NCBI RefSeq assembly: GCF_007990755.1
Contig: NZ_BJXA01000019.1
Coordinates: 62,001-126,000 of the forward strand
Length of the DNA stretch: 64,000 nt
Direction: 5' to 3'
Source of the DNA: Nocardia ninae NBRC 108245
GTDB lineage: Bacteria; Actinomycetota; Actinomycetes; Mycobacteriales; Mycobacteriaceae
The notes beneath the pieces were generated by a model that was not told the DNA's origin, searched no databases, and worked only from the letters and a program-made list of their open reading frames with translations. Position 1 is the first letter of the stretch. The number at the start of each line of letters is the position of its first letter. Below, in pieces: positions 36,501 through 46,147 of the stretch. Made by a program: the position numbers and the translations under genes.

Positions 36501-38879
36501 TCATTGCAGCCGACCTGCAAGGTTGGCTGGCGTCGCTGTGAGCGAGCCGATTTCGGTGACCGTAGCTGGAACAAACTCGTCGAGGAGCTCCTCGGCGCTA
36601 TCACCGATCAGGCGGCGGAGCTCCTCGACTGCATCGTCTGCACGGTCGGAAGCGAGCGCTGCAACGAAGCGGCCCAACGAGCGGTGCAGTGTGCGCAGTG
36701 TCCCTGCGACGCTGTTCAGCAGCTGCAGATCGGGGATCGGTTGCTGCGCAGCCCGAAAGACCGCCGCAATATCGCTCGGCGACTGCGGGGCGATCGTCCG
36801 GCCACTGGCCCAGTGCACGAGTTGTCCGGGGGCCTGTGCTCCGGCATCGCGGACCGCACTAATCGCCGCCTGTCGTGTGGGCTTATCGTGCAGCACGCTG
36901 CGCGCTGCACGGCGGAACTGATCGAGAATTACATCGAGCGAAGCGACCTCGTCGTTGGTATGAGTGACTGCGACAAGACGGGCGTGTATGGACTCCGTGC
37001 CGTCGCCTGCAGCAACGATGATCACTTCGCCTGAGGAAAGCTCGCGCAAGGGCCGATAGCTCTGGCCGCCAGCGGTTACGACGAGCACTGGCGTCGCGAG
37101 ATCTCCGTCATCGTCCTTCTCGTTCGGAATCCACCAGGTGCGGCCGTCGTCGAGCCGGACGGGAACGCAGTCGCAATTGGTTCCAGAGCCGCGCCAACCG
37201 CTCGGTGCAGTACCAGTCGATGGAGAGTCCATGGTGGCGGTCGCCCGATCAAGCACTTCAACGAGCGACAGCCCAGGCAAGCACAGCTCCGGTGGATCGT
37301 CGACGTCGTCGGCAGCCTCGAACGCCGGGCCGACCACTGGTGCCGGCATAGCGGCGCCCATTGCACGGAACGTGCCACGCCGGGATTCGTCGGTGTCCGT
37401 ATGCCAGCGACTCATCTGTCGTCGGAATGCTGCGTTTTCGGCGTCATAGGCGAGGAGCCAGTTCGCGGATGCCTCAGCGCCCAGCAGGAGCGAGAAGTGC
37501 CACGGAGGCGGGTTACCGGTAAGGATTTGCAGATCGGCATGACCAGGGGGATACCTCGTCGCGAAGGTAGTAACTTCCACCCCGGCGCTGATCTTGTCCC
37601 ACAGTGCGCGTTGGGGGATAGAGCGTCCCTCACCCTCCAATGATGCCCTGGTGGCTGCCGCCGCAGCCTTGCTATGACATCGAATAAGGATCTGGCCAGC
37701 ACCAGTGCGGTCGGCATGGTCGAGGGCATCCCAGAGCCGAGTTACTTTCGGGTTGCACTCGTCGAGTTGCCGCCAGAGCGTCTCAACTGCGATCTTGAGC
37801 TCGCCCCAGCGGGCGACTCCCCAAGCGTGCCACGGTCCAGACTCTCTGAACTCCAGGCGCCTTAGTCGAGCTCTCAGAGGTGCGGGTCCCTCCCCAGGTT
37901 GGTCTGCTAGAGCACATGCTGTGCGGTAGTCGTACACCGTGGCCGCGAGACGGGTGCCAGCGCGGAGCAACTTGGTCGGATAGTCAAGCACCATCGGCAT
38001 TGGCCCGTCGGGGCGCGATGCTAGACACGCGAATGCCCGTGCGATCGCGGCGTTGAGCTCCGCGTCACCCGCCTGCTGGATACTGAGTGGTGCGGTCTCC
38101 TGCCGCCAGAGCATCCACATACTCGACAACGGACTCAGTGCAGGCTGCTCGCGGTTCAGCTCGTAGACAAGTGCGGTGACTTCCTCCTCAGTCACGGGAA
38201 GGACGATTGGTCGATGGCCAGCTGTCCTTACCGTTTGAGCGAGGTATTCGTCGCCGATGTCGCCGACGATTATCGTCGTGACGGCCGAGTGGTCTGAGGC
38301 CCAGGCCAACACGCGGGCGCGGCTGTTGGGGTTTGTAATCGACGTTGCATCAACTACAACGAGCGGCGGGCCACATCGCAATCGAGGGCTGCCAACTCGG
38401 GTATTGAAGTAGACGAGCGAGCTGTTGGTCGATGCAGGCGTCGAGCCCACCAGGGGCGCTAGATCCCCTACACGCGTAAGGCGTTGAGCGGACAGCGGGT
38501 TGCCCCGGCCCAAATTGATACGGCCGTAGTTACGCATGCTGAGCTTCCGGAGCTGCTCAGGCATGTCGACGTCGAGCGCCGCGAGCACGACCGGTCCGCT
38601 GTGCAGCCGTTCTTTCATGCGGAGCAGATGTAAGCAGATAGAGAGCGTCAGCGCGATGCGGTGACGTGCCCGTGGGAGCTGAACAACGGGCACAACACCC
38701 TGCGGAAGCTCACGAACCGCACGACGACAGAACGCCACCAACAGCTGGTCCACCGGAGAGACGGGCACAGACACCCCGCCGTCAACGAAGGTGCTGAACG
38801 ACAGGTCATCCAGCCCAGGGGTGCCCGTTCCAGGAAGCAACAAGCTAGTAAGCGGCTCGCCAATGGACAACTGGGCCAT
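36501..38879 (-). CDS. DrmE-like DISARM protein
   Basis: 792-residue protein, first gene of the defence operon. I assign it to the DrmE role from position (immediately upstream of drmA), length (DrmE proteins are near 800 residues) and the lack of other domains, not from a diagnostic motif. Two segments look like degenerate RecA-type strands: RCGPPLVVVDATSITNPNSR (acidic strand, near 175) and GQILIRCHSKAAAAATRA (near 400). No Walker A is visible. The C-terminal 120 residues are helical. DrmE's biochemical role in DISARM is unknown. ATG at 38879 faces a 506-bp divergent region with the relaxase gene. Confidence 0.62.
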   Translation of the reverse strand: MAQLSIGEPLTSLLLPGTGTPGLDDLSFSTFVDGGVSVPVSPVDQLLVAFCRRAVRELPQGVVPVVQLPRARHRIALTLSICLHLLRMKERLHSGPVVLAALDVDMPEQLRKLSMRNYGRINLGRGNPLSAQRLTRVGDLAPLVGSTPASTNSSLVYFNTRVGSPRLRCGPPLVVVDATSITNPNSRARVLAWASDHSAVTTIIVGDIGDEYLAQTVRTAGHRPIVLPVTEEEVTALVYELNREQPALSPLSSMWMLWRQETAPLSIQQAGDAELNAAIARAFACLASRPDGPMPMVLDYPTKLLRAGTRLAATVYDYRTACALADQPGEGPAPLRARLRRLEFRESGPWHAWGVARWGELKIAVETLWRQLDECNPKVTRLWDALDHADRTGAGQILIRCHSKAAAAATRASLEGEGRSIPQRALWDKISAGVEVTTFATRYPPGHADLQILTGNPPPWHFSLLLGAEASANWLLAYDAENAAFRRQMSRWHTDTDESRRGTFRAMGAAMPAPVVGPAFEAADDVDDPPELCLPGLSLVEVLDRATATMDSPSTGTAPSGWRGSGTNCDCVPVRLDDGRTWWIPNEKDDDGDLATPVLVVTAGGQSYRPLRELSSGEVIIVAAGDGTESIHARLVAVTHTNDEVASLDVILDQFRRAARSVLHDKPTRQAAISAVRDAGAQAPGQLVHWASGRTIAPQSPSDIAAVFRAAQQPIPDLQLLNSVAGTLRTLHRSLGRFVAALASDRADDAVEELRRLIGDSAEELLDEFVPATVTEIGSLTATPANLAGRLQ

Positions 38880-38906
38880 TCACCCCACACCCCCTGCTAA
38901 AAGACA

Positions 38907-38952
38907 TGCGTCCAACTACCCAAGGCTTACGTGCGTCTGACTACCTAAGGCT
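38907..38952. promoter_or_regulatory. 21-bp direct repeat upstream of the DISARM operon
   Basis: 38907-38927 and 38932-38952 are 18/21 identical (core TGCGTC..ACTACC.AAGGCT), spaced 25 bp start to start, 28-73 bp ahead of the drmE-like start. This is the expected place for the operon promoter and a regulator site. The rest of 38880-39385 holds no gene. Confidence 0.5.
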
Positions 38953-39385
38953 AGGCGCTATCGACAGGCTAAGCGGCGGCATTGCAAGAATTCCGACCTG
39001 CATGTCCTCTACGTGAATGACACTCCCTGTTGATCGCCCTCACGCCACCCGCACCGTACGAGTTCCGTCCGTACCCTGTGCTGGGGACCAGTCTTGGCTC
39101 GGATGAGCAACACTTCACCCCAAGCTCTTGTTCAGCCGTCCCTCCAAACAGGCGCTCACCGACCACTCCTCAACCTAATCTGCTTCTCTGACCTCAATTC
39201 CTCCATGCTTTTACACCAGCACCGCCCTACGCTCCTTCACTCTCTACTGAACTGCCCACTCCAAAGCAGACCTCTTGCATCCAGGAGTAACAATCTGGTA
39301 ACGACCAGGGGTTTTGCCGAATTTGCCACTAAAGAGATGGGTCTGACGTCTGGACTAATTCAAGACCGAGGCGCTTCCTGAAGGT

Positions 39386-42300
39386 ATGACCGCGACGATC
39401 CATAAAGTCGTGGCAGGCAATGGGTATCAATATTATCTCCGCAATGTCGCCGCGAACGATGTCACCGCCCGAGGCCGTTCCAGCCTCGCCGCCTACTACT
39501 CCGCACAAGGGGAAGCGCACGGTCGCTGGCATGGCTCCGGCCTGGCAAGCTTAGGCATCCGCACAGGTGACCGAGTCACCGAAGAACAGATGAACTCCCT
39601 GTTCGGACTGGGTCGCCATCCGAACGCCGAGGTGATCGAAGACCGCGTCTACGACGAGCAGATGCGACTCGGCGCGAAGGTTAAGGACGCCACCCGAGCC
39701 GCTGACAAGGCGAGTCGTTTGGGGCATCCGTTCCGGCTTTTTGCCGAGGGTTCCGAGTTCCGGAAACGGTGCAGAAGCGCGTTCGAGCAGCACAATATCG
39801 CGCGCGATTTACCTGTCGACGATGCTATTTCTGATGCGGAGCGGGCACAGATTCGAACCGATGTCGCGTTCGAGATGTTCACCGAAATCTACGACCGGCC
39901 ACCGGTTGATGCCCGCGAATTGTCGGGATGGGTGGCCAAGAACTCGCGCCCGCCCTCCACCGCGGTGGCCGGTTTCGACATCACCTTTTCACCGGTCAAG
40001 TCCGTGTCAGTGCTGTGGGCGGTCGCACCGCGCGCGGTGTCCGAGCAGATCGAGTCCGCACACCATGCCGCCATCACCGACGCACTGCGATGGCTCGAGC
40101 GGCACGCGACCTTCACGAGATTGGGCCGCAACGGGATTCGACAGGTCGACGTGGAAGGCATAGTCGCGGCCGTCTTTTCCCACCGCGACAGCCGCGCAGG
40201 TGATCCGGACCTGCACACCCACGTGCTCATCGCGAACCGCGTGCGCACGCTGGACGGCAAGTGGCGCACCCTCGACGGGACCGCAATCTACCGCGCACTG
40301 GTGACGGTCTCGGAGATCTACAACACCCGCCTCGAGCATCACCTCGAGCGAATGGTCGGCGTGGAGTTCGCTGAGCGTCCCGATCAGGACCCGTCCAAGC
40401 GTCAGATTCGGGAAATCGTCCGCATATCAACACGATTGGTCGCCGCCTGGTCGCGCCGCGACTCCGCCATCACCACCCGCATCGGCGAGCTTGCCGCGCA
40501 GTTTCAAACCCGGCACGGGCGCGAACCCACACCAGGAGAAATGTTCGACCTAGCCGAGCGGGCCACCCTCGACACCCGCCCCGCCAAGCACCTCCTGCGG
40601 TCATTGGCCGAGCAGCGCAGCACCTGGCGCACCGAAGCCATCCACCTACTCGGAGGCCGAGAAGCACTGTCACGCATGGTGAGCTCGACGCTGAATCCGC
40701 ACCGCGCGCCCCGCCCGCAAATCACCAAGCAGTGGATAACCCGCACCGCCGAACACGTCATCGAGGTCGTATCGGAACACCGCGCAACCTGGCGGACCAC
40801 CAACCTTCGTGCCGAAATCGAACGCCAACTCCGCGGAAAGGTCCGCAGCGAGGACTGGGAACGCCTCGCCGAGGCAGTACTCGCCGAGACCATCTCCCCC
40901 AGCACAGCTGTCGCCCAACAGGACCCGGATCTGACCGACGAGCCCGAACTCCGCACGGTCCCGATCGTGTTGCAGCGCAAAGACGGCACCAGCGTCTATA
41001 CCTCGGCGGACAGCCAGGTCTACACCTCAGCGCACACCCTGTCGGTCGAGCAGCAGCTGATCGACCTGTCGATCCAACCCGGAGCCCGCCAGCTCCCCGT
41101 CGAAACCGTCGCCGCCGCGGTCGATGACTACAACGCCACCCACCCTGATCAGCCGCTCAATGCCGGGCAGATCAGCGTGATCGAAGGCTTCGCCGCGTCG
41201 AATCTACGACTCCGAACGACCAACGCGCCAGCGGGTTCGGGCAAGACCACAGCGATGGCCGTGCTCGCCGACGCGTGGAACGCCAGCGGCGGTCAAGTCC
41301 TCGGGCTCGCCCCCACCGCAGCAGCGGCAGCGGTCCTGAGTGAGTCGATCCACCACCGAGTCGAGACCGTCGACAAGCTCCTCGACGTCCTGCACCGGCA
41401 CACACCCGCACCGGACAACCCGCATCTCGACCGCGGATCTCCGCCGTCACTGCCGCAATGGGTCCTCGATATCGGCCCCGACACGTTGGTGATCATCGAC
41501 GAGCACACCAAAATCGGCACCCTCAAACGCCTCCGCATGCTGCGGTATCTGATCGATCGCGGCGCGACGATCCGCTGCATCGGCGACCCCAACCAGCTCG
41601 CATCGATCGAGGCCGGCGGCGCCGACATCGACATGGCCGCCACAGCTCCCGACGCCACACAGACCCTGACCCACGTCGTCCGGTTCCACTCCACCGGCGA
41701 AGCGACCGCAAGTTTGCAGCTGCGCGAAGGCGATCCGACTGCGCTGGGCTGGTACCTGGACAACGGCCGCATCCACGCCGGACACCAAGGCGCCGTCCAC
41801 GACGACGCGTTCATCGCATGGACCGCCGATCATCTCGCAGGCCGCGACACCATTATGCTGGCCGCCACCCATGACGTGGTGACCGAACTCAACGCGCGCG
41901 CTCGCGCCGATCGCCTCGCCCGTGTTGGCAGCCCGGTGGGCGAGCAATCGGTGCTCTGCGATGGCCTGATGGCGTCGGCCGGTGACGTCATCCGCACTCG
42001 CCGCAACGATCCGCGACTGCGTCTCGGCGAACGGGACTGGGTCCGCAACGGCTATACCTGGACCGTCACCGCAGTCCATGACGACGGCAGTCTCACCGCC
42101 ATCCGCCGAATCCCCGGCCGAAAACCAGGCCACAGGGTGCGGCTACCCGCCGACTATGTCAGCGAACACGTGCGCCTCGGGTACGCGACGACCATCGATT
42201 CCGCACAAGGAATCACCGCCGAAACCTGCCACGTCGCACTCACCGGAGCTGAATCACTGCCACAACTTTACGTCGCACTCACCCGCGGAATCTTCGCCAA

Positions 42301-44152
42301 CCACGTCTACGTCCCAACCGCGCTCGACGGGTCGGAAGGCTCGTTCTGGTCCGAACCCGCGGCCAATCCACGCACCGCCGTAGAGATTCTGTTGCGCATC
42401 TTCGCCCGCGATGGCGCGCAAAAATCAGCACACACCACACTGCGAGACACACTCGACCCGCACCGGCGCATCGGCCGCGCACTCGACATCTACCTCGACT
42501 CGATCGGCCTCGCCGCCGAAAACGCGCTCGGTCCCATAGGACTGGAGCGTCTCGACGCCGACGCTGAGACGATGCTCGCGCACCTCACCGACTGCCCTGC
42601 CTACCCGATCCTGCGCCAGCATCTCGCCATCATCGCGCTGTCCGGACGCGACCCGATCGCTGTCTTGCACACCGCCAAGAACGCACGCGAACTCGACACC
42701 GCCGACGATGCCGCCGCCGTGCTCGACTGGCGCCTGGACCCCACCGGCGCCCACTCGACCGGACACGGACCCCTCCCGTGGGCCGCCGGAATCCCCCACG
42801 GCCTCGACGCCGAACACGACACCACCCAACTCGCCGCCCGCGCCCGCATCATCACCGACCTCGCCCACCAGATCCGAACCGACGCCGCAACGTGGACACC
42901 CGCATCCGCGCCACCATGGGCGCGTCCCCTTCTCGGCACCGATCGACGACTCGTCCAAGACCTCGCTGTGTGGCGCGCCTCGCTGCATATCGACGACCGC
43001 GCCCTGCACCCCACCGGGCCGCCACGACACGCAACACTCGAACGAGAACACCAACAACTGCTCGATATTCGCGTCGCCGACGCGCTCGGCGACGCGCACC
43101 TTTCCGCTAACAAATGGGCACCTGTCGTGCAGCCGATCGCGCCACGAGTCGTAACCGACCCGTGGTGGCCCACCATCGCCGCCGAGATCGAGACCGCTCA
43201 CCACACTGGAATCGACATCGAAACCCGTCTCGCCGACGCCGCCCGCACCCGGCCGCTACCCGATGAGATGCCCGCCGCCGCACTGTGGTCCCGGCTGGAG
43301 ATTGACCCCTCAGCCCTCGATACACACAACGGCGAGCACACCAGCGACGCCTCGTCTGCGACCCAAACGCCCCATGACACCACCATCACGCCAGCCGAGC
43401 AGGTCGCACAGAACCCATTGATCGTTCTCACCGACGCCCGAGTCCGACAACACATCACAGACCTAGAACTGCGTATCGCCCTGGCAGACACCGACGAAAT
43501 CGTCTACGGCCCAGCTTCCGAACTCCAGAACACCATCACCGGCAACGACGACTCCTTCCACGGCGGCGCAGCATGGAGTGGATTCGCTCCCGCCGCCGAC
43601 ACATCAGCACTCGTCGCCGACTACGAGCGGCAGATCGATGACCTACGCACAGAGCAACAGCGCCGCGCCACTCTCTCCGAGGCGCAACGAACCATCGAGC
43701 GACGGTTGCAATTTGGTTTGAGCACCGACGAAGACAACACATTCGATATCGATGACGATTTGATTGCCGGCCAACCCGACATCGACCTAGAGCTTTTGAC
43801 CCCCTGGGCCGGGCAGGGACGGCCTGATCGAGAGCTTTCATCGCTGCCGGTTTCTAACCATCGTGACCTGCTCAGGTGGAAAGTCGGCGCGGTCATCGAC
43901 CACCCGAGTACCGATCCAGGGACAAGTTCCCGGAATCAACCCGTCATGGACGGTGATCTTTCCGTCGACCAACCGAACCAATCCCGAACAGAACCGGGAG
44001 GGGCAGGCGACCGATACCAAGGCCTCCGTCGTCGGATCGAATGCTCCAACCCCGCAATGCGACAACTTGATCCATGGACCACACGCGCAATCAGGCTTCG
44101 ACATCGGGCACACCCTCCGCTCGTTCGTCGAGAACCATCCGACCGTTGTTGA
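39386..44152 (+). CDS. traA: TrwC/MobF relaxase-helicase
   Basis: 1588-residue conjugative relaxase. The N-terminal TrwC domain begins with tyrosines near Y16/Y17 (QYYLRN). The three-histidine metal site appears as FSHRDSRAGDPDLHTHVLIA (about 262-281). A RecD-like helicase follows, with Walker A APAGSGKTT (about 611-619), LVIIDEHTK (motif II) and the late TIDSAQGITAETCHVAL motif. It nicks oriT and pilots the transferred strand. The frame after about residue 1490 is antisense to two coding-like minus-strand genes and probably is run-on sequence, so the original C-terminus seems lost. Transcribed divergently from DISARM, it is the main sign of a conjugative element. Confidence 0.9.
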   Translation: MTATIHKVVAGNGYQYYLRNVAANDVTARGRSSLAAYYSAQGEAHGRWHGSGLASLGIRTGDRVTEEQMNSLFGLGRHPNAEVIEDRVYDEQMRLGAKVKDATRAADKASRLGHPFRLFAEGSEFRKRCRSAFEQHNIARDLPVDDAISDAERAQIRTDVAFEMFTEIYDRPPVDARELSGWVAKNSRPPSTAVAGFDITFSPVKSVSVLWAVAPRAVSEQIESAHHAAITDALRWLERHATFTRLGRNGIRQVDVEGIVAAVFSHRDSRAGDPDLHTHVLIANRVRTLDGKWRTLDGTAIYRALVTVSEIYNTRLEHHLERMVGVEFAERPDQDPSKRQIREIVRISTRLVAAWSRRDSAITTRIGELAAQFQTRHGREPTPGEMFDLAERATLDTRPAKHLLRSLAEQRSTWRTEAIHLLGGREALSRMVSSTLNPHRAPRPQITKQWITRTAEHVIEVVSEHRATWRTTNLRAEIERQLRGKVRSEDWERLAEAVLAETISPSTAVAQQDPDLTDEPELRTVPIVLQRKDGTSVYTSADSQVYTSAHTLSVEQQLIDLSIQPGARQLPVETVAAAVDDYNATHPDQPLNAGQISVIEGFAASNLRLRTTNAPAGSGKTTAMAVLADAWNASGGQVLGLAPTAAAAAVLSESIHHRVETVDKLLDVLHRHTPAPDNPHLDRGSPPSLPQWVLDIGPDTLVIIDEHTKIGTLKRLRMLRYLIDRGATIRCIGDPNQLASIEAGGADIDMAATAPDATQTLTHVVRFHSTGEATASLQLREGDPTALGWYLDNGRIHAGHQGAVHDDAFIAWTADHLAGRDTIMLAATHDVVTELNARARADRLARVGSPVGEQSVLCDGLMASAGDVIRTRRNDPRLRLGERDWVRNGYTWTVTAVHDDGSLTAIRRIPGRKPGHRVRLPADYVSEHVRLGYATTIDSAQGITAETCHVALTGAESLPQLYVALTRGIFANHVYVPTALDGSEGSFWSEPAANPRTAVEILLRIFARDGAQKSAHTTLRDTLDPHRRIGRALDIYLDSIGLAAENALGPIGLERLDADAETMLAHLTDCPAYPILRQHLAIIALSGRDPIAVLHTAKNARELDTADDAAAVLDWRLDPTGAHSTGHGPLPWAAGIPHGLDAEHDTTQLAARARIITDLAHQIRTDAATWTPASAPPWARPLLGTDRRLVQDLAVWRASLHIDDRALHPTGPPRHATLEREHQQLLDIRVADALGDAHLSANKWAPVVQPIAPRVVTDPWWPTIAAEIETAHHTGIDIETRLADAARTRPLPDEMPAAALWSRLEIDPSALDTHNGEHTSDASSATQTPHDTTITPAEQVAQNPLIVLTDARVRQHITDLELRIALADTDEIVYGPASELQNTITGNDDSFHGGAAWSGFAPAADTSALVADYERQIDDLRTEQQRRATLSEAQRTIERRLQFGLSTDEDNTFDIDDDLIAGQPDIDLELLTPWAGQGRPDRELSSLPVSNHRDLLRWKVGAVIDHPSTDPGTSSRNQPVMDGDLSVDQPNQSRTEPGGAGDRYQGLRRRIECSNPAMRQLDPWTTRAIRLRHRAHPPLVRREPSDRC
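43838..44104 (-). CDS. small cysteine-containing hypothetical protein
   Basis: 88-residue protein (MSKPDCACGPWIKLSHCGVG...VSVACPSRFCSGLVRLVDGK). Cysteines C6, C8, C17 and a CPSRFC pair suggest a small zinc-bound fold. The ATG at 44104 overlaps the end of the upstream minus-strand gene by 14 bp, so the two form a coupled pair. It is antisense to the last 100 codons of the relaxase frame; the cysteine pattern and coupling favour this strand as the true coding strand here. Confidence 0.5.
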   Translation of the reverse strand: MSKPDCACGPWIKLSHCGVGAFDPTTEALVSVACPSRFCSGLVRLVDGKITVHDGLIPGTCPWIGTRVVDDRADFPPEQVTMVRNRQR

Positions 44153-44399
44153 CCAACGTGTTGCGGGCACGTCGGCGCACCCGGCATCGATCCACCGAAC
44201 ATTCGAGGTGCACCTGCATCGCCTTATACGCCTGCACGGTGGTCATCGGCCCCGGATCTGCGCTGCACAACCACACCGGCGCATGTAGGTAGTCGACGAC
44301 GGGCAGTTCGCTAGTCGGGCATCCAACATCACGGGCGACGCGTCGTTCGCGTTCGAGCCGCTCCCTGATCCGATCCACCGTGAGCTTGCTGTCGGGCAT
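44091..44399 (-). CDS. small hypothetical protein
   Basis: 102-residue basic protein beginning with an amphipathic helix (LTVDRIRERLERERRVARDV), then PVVDYLHAPVWLCSADPGPM and a basic CSVDRCRVRRRARNTLVNNG segment. The ribosome site AAGGGAGAG just before the ATG at 44399 is strong. Not recognised. Coupled to the downstream cysteine-containing gene. Overlaps the end of the relaxase frame by 62 bp on the opposite strand. Confidence 0.55.
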   Translation of the reverse strand: MPDSKLTVDRIRERLERERRVARDVGCPTSELPVVDYLHAPVWLCSADPGPMTTVQAYKAMQVHLECSVDRCRVRRRARNTLVNNGRMVLDERAEGVPDVEA

Positions 44400-44446
44400 C
44401 TCTCTCCCTTTCGTGGCGGCCGATGTCAGATTTCCCCGCTGATTAA

Positions 44447-44890
44447 TCAGATCGCCCGATGCCTGTGCAGTACTTCTCTCACGGCGTCGGTGACCGGCGG
44501 ATCTTCGGACAAGCTGGTCCAGGTGTAAGCGTCGTGTTCGGTCAGCTCGACCGGCTCGGGATCGATCACATCGACGGTGAAGTTGAACTGCCTGCTTTTC
44601 TTGCCGCTGCCCGATTGATAGTCGAACTCGCCCAAGTACTTTCGGATGCCTGCGATGTCGAGTCCGGTTTCCTCCTTCACTTCCCGGATGAGGGCTTGGT
44701 CGAGGGTTTCACCCGGATCGACCTTTCCGCTGGGCAGTTCCCAGATACCGCCCATAAAATCGTCTGCCGGTCGTTGCAGCAACAAGACTTTGCCGTCGTG
44801 CGCGACGACCGCGCCGACGACGAGCTGTTGCACCTGGTCGCGTTCGGCGTCGCTGGCCAGCGCCTCCAGCAGCGTGGTTTCGATCATCAA
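44447..44890 (-). CDS. Nudix hydrolase
   Basis: 147-residue Nudix enzyme. The Nudix box reads GKVDPGETLDQALIREVKEE followed by TGL (consensus G-x5-E-x7-REU-x-EE-x-GU satisfied), at about residues 55-77. The preceding VVGAVVAHDGKVLLLQRPA is the usual strand. Hydrolyses a nucleoside diphosphate linked to another group, such as a dNTP or NDP-sugar. It lies 3 bp after the aminotransferase gene, so it is part of that operon and may act on its NDP-sugar or clean up side products. Confidence 0.88.
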   Translation of the reverse strand: MMIETTLLEALASDAERDQVQQLVVGAVVAHDGKVLLLQRPADDFMGGIWELPSGKVDPGETLDQALIREVKEETGLDIAGIRKYLGEFDYQSGSGKKSRQFNFTVDVIDPEPVELTEHDAYTWTSLSEDPPVTDAVREVLHRHRAI

Positions 44891-44893
44891 TCT

Positions 44894-46147
44894 TTATCCT
44901 TTCAACTCGGTGTGGTGCTCGGTGACTTTGCGGATGCCTTCGATATAGCGATCAACGATTGCCAGGTCTTGTTCCCTGTGCCAGACAGGCAGTTTGAGCG
45001 TGGCGTGGTGGAGCTGCTCGGCACGCGTGTAATCGCCGGGCGCGTAGGCCAGTTTGCCGGTGAACGCCGGGAACAACGGTCCTGGCTCCTGAAACAGCGG
45101 CAGCAGGTTCAGCGGACAGGTGGAACCTGGACGATCGACCTCGGTGCAGCCTTCGGCCAGCAGTGCCGCATGGAAACGTTCGACCGGCACCTCATCGAAG
45201 GCGCCGGCGTCGTATTGCATGGCGAGCCCGTACCAGGACGATCGAACACCTGGTTCGGCCTGCGGCGGCGTCAGGCCAGGCAACTCGCGGAGTTTGTCGG
45301 TGATGTATCCGGCGATACGCTGACGTCCATCGACATAGTCATCCAGGTGTGAAAGTTGTTCCAGGGCAATCGCTGCGGCCAATGGATGGATGCGGAGTTT
45401 GAGGCCCGTGCCGGTGACGGCGTAGCGGTGCAGTGCGCTGTCGGAGGGGATCTCGCTGCGGCAGCGCTTGTTGTATTGCCCGTGCAGCAGGACTCGGTGA
45501 TACACCTCGGCGTCATCGGTCAGCACGAAGCCACCTTCGCCCGCGGACAACGGCTTGGGTCCATTCATGCTGAAGGCGGCTGCGCGTCCGAAGGTACCGA
45601 CTTTCTTGCCGTCGACGCTTGCCCCGTGAGCGTGGGATGCGTCTTCGAGCAATTGCAGGCCGTAGGACTCGGCGAGCTGTTTCAGGCTTTGAACTTGGGC
45701 TGGCATGCCCCACATGTGCGTCACCACAATGGCTTTGGTGCGGTCGGTAATCCGCCGTGAAACGTCGTGCGGATCGAGATTGCCCCTGGCGTCGCAGTCT
45801 GCCAACACCGGTGTCGCACCGAGATGCAGCAGCGGGGTTGCCGTGGCGAAGAAGGTGTAGGCAGGCACGATGACTTCGTCACCCGGCCCGATCCCGCACG
45901 CGGCGTACATCGAGTACAGGGCGGCGGTGCCCGAGCTGGTGAGGACGGCATACTGCACGCCGAAGTAGCTCTGTAGGGCGTCTTCTAACTCAGCGATGAC
46001 GCCGGATCGGTTGTAGATGGAGATGCCATCATGCAGTTGGTCGAGGACCACGCTGGCGGTGGCGTCAGACAGTGGAGGCCACGAAAAGTGTGGTGCCGCT
46101 TCATTGATGACTGGTGTGCCGCCGAGAAGGGCCAAGGAAGAAGTCAC
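44894..46147 (-). CDS. DegT/DnrJ/EryC1/StrS aminotransferase
   Basis: 417-residue PLP-dependent aminotransferase of the sugar/cyclitol type. SGTAALYSMYAACGIGPGDE (cofactor phosphate region), VPAYTFFATATP, LEDASHAHG (Asp to the pyridine nitrogen) and FSMNGPKPLSAGEGG with the Schiff-base lysine at 198 are visible. Such enzymes convert keto-sugars or keto-cyclitols to amino forms. I start it at the GTG at 46147, which overlaps the stop of the dehydrogenase gene as GTGA; the longer upstream frame is antisense to nothing but lacks homology. Operon with Gfo/Idh/MocA and Nudix genes. Confidence 0.9.
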   Translation of the reverse strand: MTSSLALLGGTPVINEAAPHFSWPPLSDATASVVLDQLHDGISIYNRSGVIAELEDALQSYFGVQYAVLTSSGTAALYSMYAACGIGPGDEVIVPAYTFFATATPLLHLGATPVLADCDARGNLDPHDVSRRITDRTKAIVVTHMWGMPAQVQSLKQLAESYGLQLLEDASHAHGASVDGKKVGTFGRAAAFSMNGPKPLSAGEGGFVLTDDAEVYHRVLLHGQYNKRCRSEIPSDSALHRYAVTGTGLKLRIHPLAAAIALEQLSHLDDYVDGRQRIAGYITDKLRELPGLTPPQAEPGVRSSWYGLAMQYDAGAFDEVPVERFHAALLAEGCTEVDRPGSTCPLNLLPLFQEPGPLFPAFTGKLAYAPGDYTRAEQLHHATLKLPVWHREQDLAIVDRYIEGIRKVTEHHTELKG

